Positions 15,222 through 24,114 of a stretch of 64,000 bases of DNA are shown here, one piece after another (the stretch's first letter is position 1; every line of letters begins with the position of its first letter). Source of the DNA: JACVRW01 sp963733885 (lineage in GTDB: Bacteria > Actinomycetota > Thermoleophilia > Solirubrobacterales > Thermoleophilaceae); contig CAVTES010000006.1 in NCBI GenBank assembly GCA_963733885.1, forward strand, positions 434,001 to 498,000, in the 5' to 3' direction. The translations under genes and the position numbers were made by a program. Under the pieces are notes generated by a model. The model did not search any database and had not been told where the DNA came from. It saw nothing but the letters and a program-made list of their open reading frames with translations.

Positions 15222-16493
15222 CTAGCGGTAGGCGGCGCGGCCGGGGTACTCGGCGTCGCTTCCGAGCGCCTCCTCGATCCGCAGCAGCTGGTTGTACTTC
15301 GCGACGCGATCGGAGCGCGACGGCGCTCCCGTCTTGATCTGGCCGCAGCCGGTGGCGACGGCGAGGTCGGCGATGGTGGTGTCCTCGGTCTCGCCGGAGC
15401 GGTGCGACATCACCGCGGTATAGCCGGCCTCCTGCGCCGCGCTCACCGCCTCGAGCGTCTCGGTCAAAGTCCCGATCTGGTTCACCTTGACCAGGATGGA
15501 GTTGCCCACGCCGAGCGCGATACCGCGCTTCAGCCGCTCGGTGTTCGTCACGAAGAGGTCGTCGCCGACAAGTTGCACGCGGTCGCCGATGCGCTCCGTC
15601 AGCAGCTTCCAACCGTCCCAATCCTCCTCGTCGAGGCCGTCCTCGATCGAGAGAATCGGATAGCGGGAGGCGAGGTCCGCCCAATAGGAGACGAGCTCCG
15701 CGGAGCTCAGCGTACGGCCCTCGTGCTCGAGGACGTAGGCCCCGTCCTCGTGGATCTCGCTCGTGGCCGGGTCGAGGGCGATGGCAACGTCCTCGCCGAG
15801 CCGGTAGCCGGCGGCCTCGATGCCGGCGACCACCGCCTGGAGGGCGGCCTCGTTCGACTCGAGGTCCGGCGCGAAGCCGCCCTCGTCGCCCACCGCCGTG
15901 GACAGCCCGCGCTCGTGGAGCGTCCGCTTCAGCGCGTGGAACACCTCGGCACCGGTACGGAGCGCCTCGGCGTAGCTCGGCGCGCCCACCGGCACCACCA
16001 TGAACTCCTGGAAATCGACCTTGTTGTCGGCGTGGGCGCCGCCGTTCAGCACGTTCATCATCGGCACCGGCAGCACGTGCGCCGCCTCGCCCCCGAGATA
16101 GCGCCACAGCGGCAGCCCGGCCTCGGCGGCGGCGGCCTTGGCCGCGCCCAGCGACACACCGAGGATCGCGTTGGCGCCGAGGCGCCCCTTGTTCGGCGTC
16201 CCGTCGAGGTCCAACATCGCCCGGTCGAGCCCCTCCTGGTCGGCCGGGTCGAGCCCGCGCACGGCGTCGGCGAGCTCGCCGTTCACGTTGGCGACCGCCT
16301 TCGAGACGCCCTTTCCGGCCCATGCCTCGCCGCCGTCGCGCAGCTCGACCGCCTCGAACTCACCGGTCGAGGCGCCGGAGGGCACGGCGGCGCGTCCCGC
16401 CGCGGCGGACTTCAGCACCACGTCGACCTCGACCGTGGGGTTTCCGCGGCTGTCGACGATCTGCCGTGCATGCACCTTCTCGATCTGGCTCAC
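15222..16493 (-). CDS. eno: Enolase (phosphopyruvate hydratase)
   Basis: 423 residues, the usual length. GTG start overlapping the mazG stop by 4 bp (GTGA). Family marks: ARQIVDSRGNPTVEVDV at the N-terminus, PSGASTGEFEAVELRDG, KVDFQEFMVVP, and the C-terminal signature ILVKVNQIGTLTET. Metal and catalytic residues fall in SIEDGLDEEDWDGW, LVGDDLFVTN and the SHRSGETED loop. Converts 2-phosphoglycerate to phosphoenolpyruvate, the phosphate source for the DhaM relay later in the window. Cotranscribed with prsA/surA and mazG on the evidence of overlaps. Confidence 0.98.
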   Translation of the reverse strand: MSQIEKVHARQIVDSRGNPTVEVDVVLKSAAAGRAAVPSGASTGEFEAVELRDGGEAWAGKGVSKAVANVNGELADAVRGLDPADQEGLDRAMLDLDGTPNKGRLGANAILGVSLGAAKAAAAEAGLPLWRYLGGEAAHVLPVPMMNVLNGGAHADNKVDFQEFMVVPVGAPSYAEALRTGAEVFHALKRTLHERGLSTAVGDEGGFAPDLESNEAALQAVVAGIEAAGYRLGEDVAIALDPATSEIHEDGAYVLEHEGRTLSSAELVSYWADLASRYPILSIEDGLDEEDWDGWKLLTERIGDRVQLVGDDLFVTNTERLKRGIALGVGNSILVKVNQIGTLTETLEAVSAAQEAGYTAVMSHRSGETEDTTIADLAVATGCGQIKTGAPSRSDRVAKYNQLLRIEEALGSDAEYPGRAAYR

Positions 16494-17095
16494 GCCTCGT
16501 CCACCTCGTCCCTGAATCGATCCGCCGCCCGGCGCAGGGCGAGCTCCGGGTCGGCACCCGCATCCACCGCGGCCTGGACCGCCGCCAGCAGGCGCTCCCC
16601 CGGGTCGTCCCCGGGGCCGTGCCATTCATGCCCGGCGCCCTTGGCGCGCCGCAGGACCTTCTTCGCGTACAGGGTCGAGGGGAGCGTCTCGGGGATCGAT
16701 CCGAAGACCTCGCCGCCGCCCTCCTGGTCACGCTTGATCTCGTCCCAGTTCCGCACCACGTCGCCGGCCGTCTCGGCCGCGCGGTCGCCAAAGACGTGCG
16801 GGTGGCGCCGGATCAGCTTCGCGCGGCAGTGCTCGGCCACCTCGGCCAGGCTCCCCCGGCCCCTCTCCTCCAGCAGAAGGGACAGGAAGTAGACCTGGAA
16901 CAGGACGTCGCCGAGCTCGTCCAGCAGCTTCGCATCGTCACCCAAGTGCGCGGCGTCCGCCAGCTCATACGCCTCCTCGACCGTGTGGGGGACGATCGAG
17001 CGCTCGTCCTGCTCGCGGTCCCACGGGCATTCGCGCCTGAGCAGGCGGGTGATCTCGTCCAGCCGCAGGAGCGCGGCCGAGAGATCGCCGGCCAC
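16490..17095 (-). CDS. mazG: Nucleoside triphosphate pyrophosphohydrolase MazG
   Basis: 201 residues from a GTG that shares one base with the upstream stop (TAGTG). The MazG core is clear: CPWDREQDERSIVPHTVEE, then YELADA and ELGDVLFQVYF, which supply the Mg-binding EExxE and ExxD residues. A second helical half has RNWDEIKRDQEG. MazG hydrolyses NTPs, including damaged or non-canonical ones, to NMP and pyrophosphate. It sits between the foldase and enolase genes. Confidence 0.92.
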   Translation of the reverse strand: MAGDLSAALLRLDEITRLLRRECPWDREQDERSIVPHTVEEAYELADAAHLGDDAKLLDELGDVLFQVYFLSLLLEERGRGSLAEVAEHCRAKLIRRHPHVFGDRAAETAGDVVRNWDEIKRDQEGGGEVFGSIPETLPSTLYAKKVLRRAKGAGHEWHGPGDDPGERLLAAVQAAVDAGADPELALRRAADRFRDEVDEA

Positions 17096-18285
17096 TACTG
17101 CTCGGGAGCGGGCTGCGGCGCGGGCTGGGGCTGGGGCTGGGGCTGGCCGCCCGGGCTGCCGCCCGACGCCGGCCCGGTGTCGCTCTTCTTCGGAGCGTTC
17201 GAGCATTCCTCGATGCGGAAATCGTCGGCGCACTCGGTCTTCTCGCGGTAGTTCTCGCGGAAGTCCTTGATCCACTCGTCGAGCGTCTTCTGCTGGCGCT
17301 CGGACCGAAGCAGGTTCCTGATCGTGTCCTTCGACTGCTCGAGCGACTGCTGCGACGCCGGCGCCACCTTGTCGACCTCGAAAACATACCAGCCGAACTG
17401 GGTCTTCACGGGGCCCTCGAGCTCACCCTTCTTGGCGTCGAACACCGCGTCGTCGAGCGCCTTGTCCTGCTGGCCCTTGGCCACGGCGGGGAGCAGTCCG
17501 CCCTGCGCCTTGGACGCTTCGTCGATCGAGTACTCCTTGACGACCTGCTTCCAGGGCTGCCCGTCGTTGAGCGCGTTCCGCGCCTGCTCGGCCTTCGCCT
17601 CGGTCTTGGTGAGCACGACGCGCAGGTCGCGGCGCTCCGGCTGCGCGAAACGGCTCTTGTTCTTCTCGTAGTACTCCTGGAGGTCCTTGTCGGTGACCTT
17701 GGAGGCTTCCTCGGTGATCTTCTGCGTGAGCTTCTGCTGCAGCTCGTTGAGCTTGACGCGGAAGAGGATGTCCGCCTCGCTCATGCCCGAGGTCTTGATG
17801 AACTCCTGGTAGGCCTTGTCGGTCGGAAAGGCCTGCTTCTTCTGATCCTCGAAGGACTTCTTGACGGAAGCGTCGGTGACCTCGACGCCCTGCTCCTCGG
17901 CCTCCTGCTCGACCCACGCGGCCTGGATCAGGAACAACATGGTCTCGCGCTTGAGCGTGTCGTACTCCTGCTCGCACTGCTTCTTGAGCGCGGCGTCCGA
18001 CTGCTGCTTCTGGCCTTGCGGGAGGGGCACCTTCTTCTTGGCCGCGACGCACTTCGTGAACTCGGGCGGATCCGGCATCACCACGGCGGCGCCTTGCGCC
18101 TGGCCGCTGAGGCCGACCTTGAGCCACTTGTCGAACTCCTCCTGAGTGATCTCCTCGTCGCCGACCTTGGCGACCGAGTCCGATGGAACCCCCTCCGAGC
18201 CACACGCAACGACGGCGGCGGCACCGAGGGTGAGAAGCGCGGCAGAGAGCAGTGACTTGAGCGAGGCGTGGTTCATCATGCCCAT
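17095..18285 (-). CDS. SurA/PrsA-type peptidyl-prolyl isomerase lipoprotein
   Basis: About 396 residues. The signal peptide (SLLSAALLTLGAAAVV) ends in a lipobox-like VVAC. A SurA_N chaperone domain follows (KVGDEEITQEEFDKWL), a long helical middle, then a parvulin-type domain (FAQPERRDLRVVLT to GWYVFEVDKV), and a Pro/Gln tail. In some parvulins the active site includes an HIL motif; here the position reads RVVL, so isomerase activity may be weak and chaperone activity dominant. Start at 18285; ATGs at 18279 and 18276 are equally possible. The open frame far upstream is antisense to mfd and is not used. Confidence 0.88.
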   Translation of the reverse strand: MGMMNHASLKSLLSAALLTLGAAAVVACGSEGVPSDSVAKVGDEEITQEEFDKWLKVGLSGQAQGAAVVMPDPPEFTKCVAAKKKVPLPQGQKQQSDAALKKQCEQEYDTLKRETMLFLIQAAWVEQEAEEQGVEVTDASVKKSFEDQKKQAFPTDKAYQEFIKTSGMSEADILFRVKLNELQQKLTQKITEEASKVTDKDLQEYYEKNKSRFAQPERRDLRVVLTKTEAKAEQARNALNDGQPWKQVVKEYSIDEASKAQGGLLPAVAKGQQDKALDDAVFDAKKGELEGPVKTQFGWYVFEVDKVAPASQQSLEQSKDTIRNLLRSERQQKTLDEWIKDFRENYREKTECADDFRIEECSNAPKKSDTGPASGGSPGGQPQPQPQPAPQPAPEQ

Positions 18286-18356
18286 CTGTAGTAGTGGAAC
18301 GTAAAGGCCGCTTAAGGATGTCCCGCGGCCGAAGGGCGGCGAAGGGTAGCGGACGG

Positions 18357-21300
18357 TTACTCGGGCTCTGTGGCGACCTCGAGTATCGCCTCCGCGGCCG
18401 CGACGACCGCCCTGAAGCGCTCCGACGCCTCGTCGGGCAGCCGCACCCGCACGGTCGAGCGCCCCGACTCGTAGACCGCCTCGGGCACCCGCTCGCGCAG
18501 CGTCCGCGAGCCGCTCGAGTCGAGCTCGATCGGGGTGACGGACATCCTGCCCTGCCGGAAGTCGACCGAGCGGGCCCCGGCCCGGCCGAGCTTGATCCGT
18601 GCGTCCTGGAGCCGGATGAGGTTGTCGAGCGGCTCGGGCACCGGGCCGAAGCGGTCCTCGAGCTCCTCCCGGAGCACGATCAGCTGGGCAACTTCCCGCG
18701 CTCCCGCCACGCGCCGGTGCACCTCGATCTTGGCCGCCTCGTAGGGGACGTAGTCGCCCGGCACGTAGGCGTCCACGGGCAGGTCGAGCCGCACCGGCTC
18801 GATCGCCTCCTCGGCGGAGTCCCCCGCCAGGAGCCGCACGGCCTCGTCCAGCATCCCCACGTACAGCTCGAAGCCGACCGCCGCGACGTGACCGGACTGC
18901 TCCTGGCCGAGCAGGTTGCCGGCGCCGCGGATCTCGAGGTCGCGCATCGCGATCTTGAAGCCGGAGCCGAGCTCGGTGTAGTCGGACAGCGTGGCCAGGC
19001 GCCGGCTCGCGTCCTCGGACAGCGCGGCCGCGCTCGGGTACAGGAGGTAGGCGTAGGCGCGCTCGCTCGAGCGGCCCACCCGGCCACGGATCTGGTAGAG
19101 CTGGGCGAGCCCGAACGTGTCGGCGCGCTCGACGATCAGCGTGTTGGCGGTGGGGATGTCGAGGCCCGACTCCACGATGCTCGTGCAGACGAGCACGTCG
19201 CCATCGCCGCGCAGGAACTCGAGCATCGTCCGCTCGAGCACACCCTCGGCCATCTGCCCGTGCGCCACGAGCACGCGTGCCTCCGGGATGAGGGCGCGGA
19301 TCCGCTCGGCCGTCTCGTCGATCGTCTCGACGCGGTTGTGCAGGAAGAAGGTTTGGCCCTCGCGCGCCAACTCGCGCTTGATCGCTGAAGCCACCAGCTC
19401 CTCGTCGTACTCGCCGACGTAGGTGCGGACCGGGCGGCGGCCCTCCGGCGGCGTCTCGATCACCGTTATGTCGCGCAGCCCCGCCAGGGACATCTGGAGC
19501 GTGCGCGGGATCGGCGTGGCCGACAGGCTCAGCACGTCCACGCGCAGCTTGAGCTGGCGCAGCAGCTCCTTCTGCTTCACCCCGAAGCGCTGTTCCTCGT
19601 CCACGATCAAGAGGCCGAGGTCCTTCGGGCGCACGTCGCGCGAGAGCAGGCGGTGGGTGCCGATGAGAATGTCGACCTCCCCCCGTCCGAATGCCGCGAC
19701 CGCCTCGCGCGCGTCCTTCGGCGAGCGGAAGCGAGAGACCATCTCGATCGTGAAGGGGTAGTCCCGAAGCCGCTCGGTGAAGGTGCCGAGGTGCTGCTGG
19801 GCGAGCACCGTCGTCGGCACCAGGAACATCACTTGCTTGCCGTCCTCGGCCGCCTTGAATGCCGCCCGCAGGGCGACCTCGGTCTTGCCGTAGCCCACGT
19901 CGCCGCAGATGAGACGGTCCATCGGGCGCGCCTCCTCCATGTCGGCGCGCACCGCCTCGATCGCTTCCATCTGGTCGGGCGTCTCGCGGTAGGGAAAGCG
20001 CTGCTCGAACTCCATGAGCCACTCGCCGTCGTGCGGGAAGCCGTAGCCGGCGCGGCGCTTGCGCTCCGCGTAGAGCGTGATCAGCTCGCCGGCGAGCGCC
20101 TCGGCGGCGCGGCGGGCGCGCAGCTTCTGCTGGTCCCACTGCTTGCCGCCGAGCTTCGAGAGCGGCGGGTCTCCGGCGTCGGCGCCCACGTAGCGGCTGA
20201 TCTTGTGAAGCTGGTCGCTCGGCACGAAGACGCGGTCGCCGTCCCTGAACTCGAGCTCCAGGTAGTCACGGGTGACGCCCCCGACCGTCTTCGTCTCGAA
20301 GCCCGCGAAGCGGGCGATGCCGTGATCCTCGTGCACAACGGGAGACCCGGCGCGGAGGTCGGTGAACGAGGCCAGCGCGCCCTGTCGCGGCCCCTCCGGG
20401 CGGGTCGCGCGGCGGCGCCGCAACAGGCGGTGCTCGGGCACAACCGCCAGCTTCAGCTGCGGGGCGAGGAAGCCCTCCCTGAGACCGGCGTGGGCGAACA
20501 GGACGCCCGGTTCGGCGGGCGCCGGCTGGCCGTCGAGGAATCCCGCCTGCACGCGCGCCAGGTTGATCCGGGCACGCTCCGCCTCGCCGCGGCGGGACCA
20601 CGCCACGATCGTCCGGTAGCCCGACCGGACGAGCTTTTCGAGCTCAGGCTCGGCCTCGCGAAGGGAGCGCGCCGCCGTGTCGGCGCTCTGGGCGCGGAAC
20701 TCGTGAGGCTGGTCCTGGGAGATGCTCGACAGCCGCAGCACCGCGCGGCGGTCGAGCTTCTCACTGAGCCGGTCGGGGTGCACGTAGAGGTCGTGGGCGT
20801 CCTGGTCGTGGAAGCTCGTGGTCACGTCCTGCCAGAGGTCACGCAGGGCCGGGGCGAGCTCCTCCTCGGCCGCTACCGTCACGATCGCCTGCGCCGGCAC
20901 GAGGTCGAGCAGCTCGCGGAAGCGGTCAAGCGGAAGGACATCCGCCACGTCGGGGCGGTCGCCCTCCTCGCTGTTGGCGGCGATCTCGGCCAGCTCCCTG
21001 TGCTCCGGGCCGAGCTCGGCCGCCGGGGCGATCTCCACCCGCTCAGCTTCCTCGAGCGAGCGCTGGGTGAAGGTGGAGAACCAGGTGAGCCGCTCCACCT
21101 CGATGTCAAACAGCTCGCAGCGGACGGCGCGCTCCTCGGTGGCCGGATAGATGTCGACGATGTCGCCGCGCACGGCGAACTGGCCGCGCTCCTCGACCTG
21201 GTCGACGCGTTCGTATCCGCAGGCCACGAGCTGGCCCGAGACCTCGTCGAGGTCGAGCAGCCCGCCCTTCTCGATCGCGAAGCCGTGGGGACGGAGGTCC

Positions 21301-21692
21301 GGGTCCGGGACCTTCTCGGCGAGCGCCGCAGCGCTCGCGACCACCACCGCCGGCTGCTCCCCGAGCAAAAGGTCGAGCGCGGCGATGCGCAGGCCGACCA
21401 GGTGCGGCGGTGGCGCCAGGTGCGACTCGTAGCGCATGCCGCGGGCCGGATAGAAACGAACCGGCCGCGGGCTCAGGAAGGCCCTGAGGTCGGCGGCGAG
21501 GTCGCGCGCCGCGCGGTCGTCCCCGGCCACCACGAGCGCGGGGCGCTCCGGCTCTGCGTCGAGCAGCCCCGCCAGCAGGTACGGGCGCAGGCTGGCGGAT
21601 ACGAACGCGCGCTGCGGCGCTGCGCGCGCGGCCTCGGCCAGCGCGGCCACGCCGGCGTCCTCGTGTGCGTATTTCAAGAGCGGTCTGAGCAT
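18357..21692 (-). CDS. mfd: Transcription-repair coupling factor Mfd
   Basis: 1111 residues, near the family norm. N-terminal UvrB-like part (RPVRFYPARGMRYESHL), a CarD/RID-type RNA polymerase-binding domain (GSPVVHEDHGIARFAGFE), then an SF2 translocase with Walker A GDVGYGKTEVALRAA, DEEQ box (DEEQRFGVKQKE), LSATPIPRTLQ and a QIRGRVGRS helicase motif, and the C-terminal TRCF domain. It removes stalled RNA polymerase and recruits UvrA to template-strand damage. It is transcribed away from the palindrome at 21773. Confidence 0.98.
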   Translation of the reverse strand: MLRPLLKYAHEDAGVAALAEAARAAPQRAFVSASLRPYLLAGLLDAEPERPALVVAGDDRAARDLAADLRAFLSPRPVRFYPARGMRYESHLAPPPHLVGLRIAALDLLLGEQPAVVVASAAALAEKVPDPDLRPHGFAIEKGGLLDLDEVSGQLVACGYERVDQVEERGQFAVRGDIVDIYPATEERAVRCELFDIEVERLTWFSTFTQRSLEEAERVEIAPAAELGPEHRELAEIAANSEEGDRPDVADVLPLDRFRELLDLVPAQAIVTVAAEEELAPALRDLWQDVTTSFHDQDAHDLYVHPDRLSEKLDRRAVLRLSSISQDQPHEFRAQSADTAARSLREAEPELEKLVRSGYRTIVAWSRRGEAERARINLARVQAGFLDGQPAPAEPGVLFAHAGLREGFLAPQLKLAVVPEHRLLRRRRATRPEGPRQGALASFTDLRAGSPVVHEDHGIARFAGFETKTVGGVTRDYLELEFRDGDRVFVPSDQLHKISRYVGADAGDPPLSKLGGKQWDQQKLRARRAAEALAGELITLYAERKRRAGYGFPHDGEWLMEFEQRFPYRETPDQMEAIEAVRADMEEARPMDRLICGDVGYGKTEVALRAAFKAAEDGKQVMFLVPTTVLAQQHLGTFTERLRDYPFTIEMVSRFRSPKDAREAVAAFGRGEVDILIGTHRLLSRDVRPKDLGLLIVDEEQRFGVKQKELLRQLKLRVDVLSLSATPIPRTLQMSLAGLRDITVIETPPEGRRPVRTYVGEYDEELVASAIKRELAREGQTFFLHNRVETIDETAERIRALIPEARVLVAHGQMAEGVLERTMLEFLRGDGDVLVCTSIVESGLDIPTANTLIVERADTFGLAQLYQIRGRVGRSSERAYAYLLYPSAAALSEDASRRLATLSDYTELGSGFKIAMRDLEIRGAGNLLGQEQSGHVAAVGFELYVGMLDEAVRLLAGDSAEEAIEPVRLDLPVDAYVPGDYVPYEAAKIEVHRRVAGAREVAQLIVLREELEDRFGPVPEPLDNLIRLQDARIKLGRAGARSVDFRQGRMSVTPIELDSSGSRTLRERVPEAVYESGRSTVRVRLPDEASERFRAVVAAAEAILEVATEPE

Positions 21693-21772
21693 GCGCAGCG
21701 GCCGCCCGGGGGCCCGCGCGGCCTGCCCCCGAGGTTAGTCGGTCCACTCGCGCACGAATCGCGGTTTCGCGG

Positions 21773-21938
21773 CTAGTACACGCGACCGGAATTTCGGCCG
21801 GGAATCGGCGAGCGACTGGGCGTGGCTGACGGTGGACGCGGGGTGAGTCGATGCCGAAGCATCGGCGATCCCCGTGGACGCCGTCAGGCGCGTCCAGGCG
21901 CCGCCGAAACCGGGCGAAATTCCGGGAGCGTGTACTAG
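21773..21938. repeat. 166-bp imperfect palindrome (MITE-like element or long-hairpin RNA)
   Basis: The two halves of this intergenic stretch are near-complementary over their whole length. The ends are CTAGTACACGC and GCGTGTACTAG (perfect 11-bp inverted repeats). Next come CCGGAATTTCG against CGAAATTCCGG, and CTGACGG against CCGTCAG. The centre is CGATGC-CGAA-GCATCG (21849-21864). As RNA it would fold into a single rod with a tetraloop. It fills most of the gap between divergent mfd and the GH43 gene. Confidence 0.75.
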
Positions 21939-21947
21939 GTTGCAAGG

Positions 21948-23501
21948 GTGCCGAAATGGGCGAAGCTTCTCGTGGCGGTGGTCCTGCTGGGCCTCCCGGC
22001 CGAGGCCGGTGGGCAGACGCTCGAGCTCGAGCGCGGCCGTCTCGCCGGGGCGGTGAGGGTGATCGAGGATCGCGCCGCCGGCGGCGGGCGGGCGGTCGCC
22101 GTGCTCGGCCGGGGCGAGGTCCGGCGCCGGTTCACCACCCTCCGCGGCGCCTCCGCGCTCGTGCTTAGGGCCCGGGCGCTTCCCTGCACGCGCACACGCC
22201 CGAGAGTCGTCCTCCGCCTGGACGGACGCCGGGTCGGCTTGCGTGTGGTGCGCTCGACGCGGTTCGCGGGTTTGCGCTTTAGCGCCGCGGCGCCACCGGG
22301 ACCGCTCGTGGCGGCGCTGCGCTTGGCCAACCCCGGCCGGGGGCCGTCCTGTAGGCGCACCGTGGTGTTCGATTCCCTGCGCGTCGTGGGCCGCCGCCCG
22401 CTGCGGCAGACCTCTCCGCCTCTCTCGCCATCGCCCGCCGCGGCGCCCGCTGTGCTTCCTGGCGCCGCGCCGCCCGTCCCCGAGGGCGGCTTCGTCAACC
22501 CCGTGTTCGCCGCACCCGGCGCGCCCGACCCGGGCGTGCTCGACGTCGGGTCCACGCACTCGGACTATTTCGTCTTCAGCACCGGCAACCGGTTCCCCAT
22601 GCTGCGCTCGCCGGATCTCGTCAACTGGACGCCCGCCGGGACTGCCTTGCAGGCCCGGCCGGACTGGGCCGCCTCGACCGACTGGAACCCGTGGGCGCCG
22701 AGCGTGATCGAGCGCGACGGCCCCTGCCCCGCCTCGAGCGCCCCGCGCTGCTTCATTCTGTTCCACGTCTCGAGGCACGGGACGCTCGTGCCGCCGACAA
22801 ATTGCATCGGGGTGGCCGTGTCTCCTCGGCCCGAAGGCCCTTACCGGACGCTCGGGCCGCTGACGTTCACCGACGGCGGCGTGGACCAGAGCGGTCGCCC
22901 ACCCGGCTGCGGTGACGACGACGGCTACAGCAACATCGACCCGGCGCCGTTCGTGGACGGCGACGGCCGCGCTTACCTCTACCTGTCGACCGGTCGTCTC
23001 TGCGACCCGCCCTCGCCCAACGTGGAGTGTCCCCCGCACCGGGCGATCTCGGTGATCCCGCTGGCCGCCGACCTCCTCACCGCGTCGGGGCCGCGCCAGC
23101 CGCTCTTCGACGCCAATACCGCGGGTTGGGAGGTGGCCCCCTTCGGACCGGTCGTCGAGAACCCGTGGCCGGTCAAGAGCGGCTCGACCTACGTGCTGCT
23201 CTACTCGGGCGGCGCCTATACACGCGCATACGGCATGGGGTACGCCACGTCGAGCTCGCCCACCGGCCCGTTCGTGAAGTCCGCCGGCAACCCGGTCCTC
23301 GCGGAGGCCGCGGGCGTGCTCAGCCCGGGCGGGGGCATGCTCGCCACCGGCCCGAAGGGCGGCTCCTGGCTCGTCTATCACGGTCGACGCGGCAGCTACG
23401 CGAATGCGCGCGAGCTGCGGATCGACCGGCTGCGCTTCATCACCGAGTCGAACGTGGCGGTGGACGGCCCCACCAGCGCCCCGCAGGCTGTTGCGCCGTA
23501 G
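21948..23501 (+). CDS. Secreted glycoside hydrolase family 43 (arabinanase/xylosidase type)
   Basis: 517 residues. Signal peptide to about residue 23 (LLVAVVLLGLPAEAGG). A beta-rich N-terminal domain (about 24-150) resembles a Ca-dependent carbohydrate-binding module, then a Pro/Ala linker and a five-bladed GH43 propeller from about 180. The catalytic trio is visible: Asp194 base (GAPDPGVLDV), Asp331 (NIDPAPFVDGDG) and Glu404 acid (GPVVENPWPV). GH43 enzymes cleave alpha-L-arabinan or xylan side chains. No transporter or sugar-catabolism genes flank it, so it stands alone, next to the 166-bp palindrome. Confidence 0.88.
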   Translation: MPKWAKLLVAVVLLGLPAEAGGQTLELERGRLAGAVRVIEDRAAGGGRAVAVLGRGEVRRRFTTLRGASALVLRARALPCTRTRPRVVLRLDGRRVGLRVVRSTRFAGLRFSAAAPPGPLVAALRLANPGRGPSCRRTVVFDSLRVVGRRPLRQTSPPLSPSPAAAPAVLPGAAPPVPEGGFVNPVFAAPGAPDPGVLDVGSTHSDYFVFSTGNRFPMLRSPDLVNWTPAGTALQARPDWAASTDWNPWAPSVIERDGPCPASSAPRCFILFHVSRHGTLVPPTNCIGVAVSPRPEGPYRTLGPLTFTDGGVDQSGRPPGCGDDDGYSNIDPAPFVDGDGRAYLYLSTGRLCDPPSPNVECPPHRAISVIPLAADLLTASGPRQPLFDANTAGWEVAPFGPVVENPWPVKSGSTYVLLYSGGAYTRAYGMGYATSSSPTGPFVKSAGNPVLAEAAGVLSPGGGMLATGPKGGSWLVYHGRRGSYANARELRIDRLRFITESNVAVDGPTSAPQAVAP

Positions 23502-23523
23502 ACAGCGCGGGACTGACCATCCC

Positions 23524-24114
23524 TCAATCGCCGCCGTTCGCCCCACTGACGACGCGCTCGAGCTCGTCCGCGGCCCGCTCCACGAGCGCCCGCACCTCGT
23601 CCTTCGGCTCGCTGAAGCGGCCCAGCACGTGCGCGGAGACGATCTCGGGGTCGGTGGTGTCGGGTCGGCCCACGCCGACGCGCACCCGCCGGAAGTCCGG
23701 GGTTCCGAGTCCCTCCCTGACCGCCTTGAGGCCGTTGTGCCCGGCCAGCCCGCCTCCGAGGCGCGTCTCGATCCGGCCGAAGGGCAGGTCTATCTCGTCG
23801 TGCACCACGACCACGTGATCGGGGTCCACGCCGAGCGCTCCGCGCGCGGGCCCGACCGACTTGCCGGAGTCGTTCATGTACGTCTGGGGCAGGAGCACGC
23901 CCACGCGCGGGCCGCCCGGGCCCGTACGGCCGTCCGTGAAGAGGCCGGCGTACTTCTTCTTGGCCCGCGGCAGGCCCCAGCGACCGGCGGCCACGGCGGC
24001 CACCTCGAACCCGACGTTGTGGCGGGTGCGGGCGTAGCGGTCGCCCGGGTTCCCGAGGCCCACGATCAGCCAGTCGGCCTTACCCCCGCCGCTCCGCCGG
24101 CGGAGGAGGCTCAG
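23524..24114 (-). CDS. pth: Peptidyl-tRNA hydrolase
   Basis: Pth family: VGLGNPGDRYARTRHNVGF with the catalytic His, LLPQTYMNDSG, VVHDEIDLPFG, and GGLAGHNGLKA. The first standard start (GTG, 24063) would begin inside the conserved strand WLIVGLGNPG. The frame is open upstream with a family-like leader (SLLRRRSGGGKADWLIVG), so the real start is probably the CTG at 24114, which overlaps the rplY stop and gives 196 residues. It releases tRNA from stalled peptidyl-tRNA and is coupled with L25 in many bacteria. Confidence 0.9.
   Translation of the reverse strand: MSLLRRRSGGGKADWLIVGLGNPGDRYARTRHNVGFEVAAVAAGRWGLPRAKKKYAGLFTDGRTGPGGPRVGVLLPQTYMNDSGKSVGPARGALGVDPDHVVVVHDEIDLPFGRIETRLGGGLAGHNGLKAVREGLGTPDFRRVRVGVGRPDTTDPEIVSAHVLGRFSEPKDEVRALVERAADELERVVSGANGGD

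Noticed and set aside
14458..16323. 621-codon minus-strand frame covering the enolase region
   Set aside because: Only its last 111 codons (14458-14793) look coding; the rest overlaps eno in another frame and ftsB on the other strand.
18286..20139. Long N-terminal extension of the SurA/PrsA frame
   Set aside because: It is an off-frame reading of mfd on the same strand; the signal peptide begins at 18285.
19653..21776. 707-codon plus-strand frame opposite mfd
   Set aside because: Antisense to a complete Mfd; its sequence is low-complexity Arg/Gly/Ala-rich, a usual by-product of high GC with strong third-position bias.
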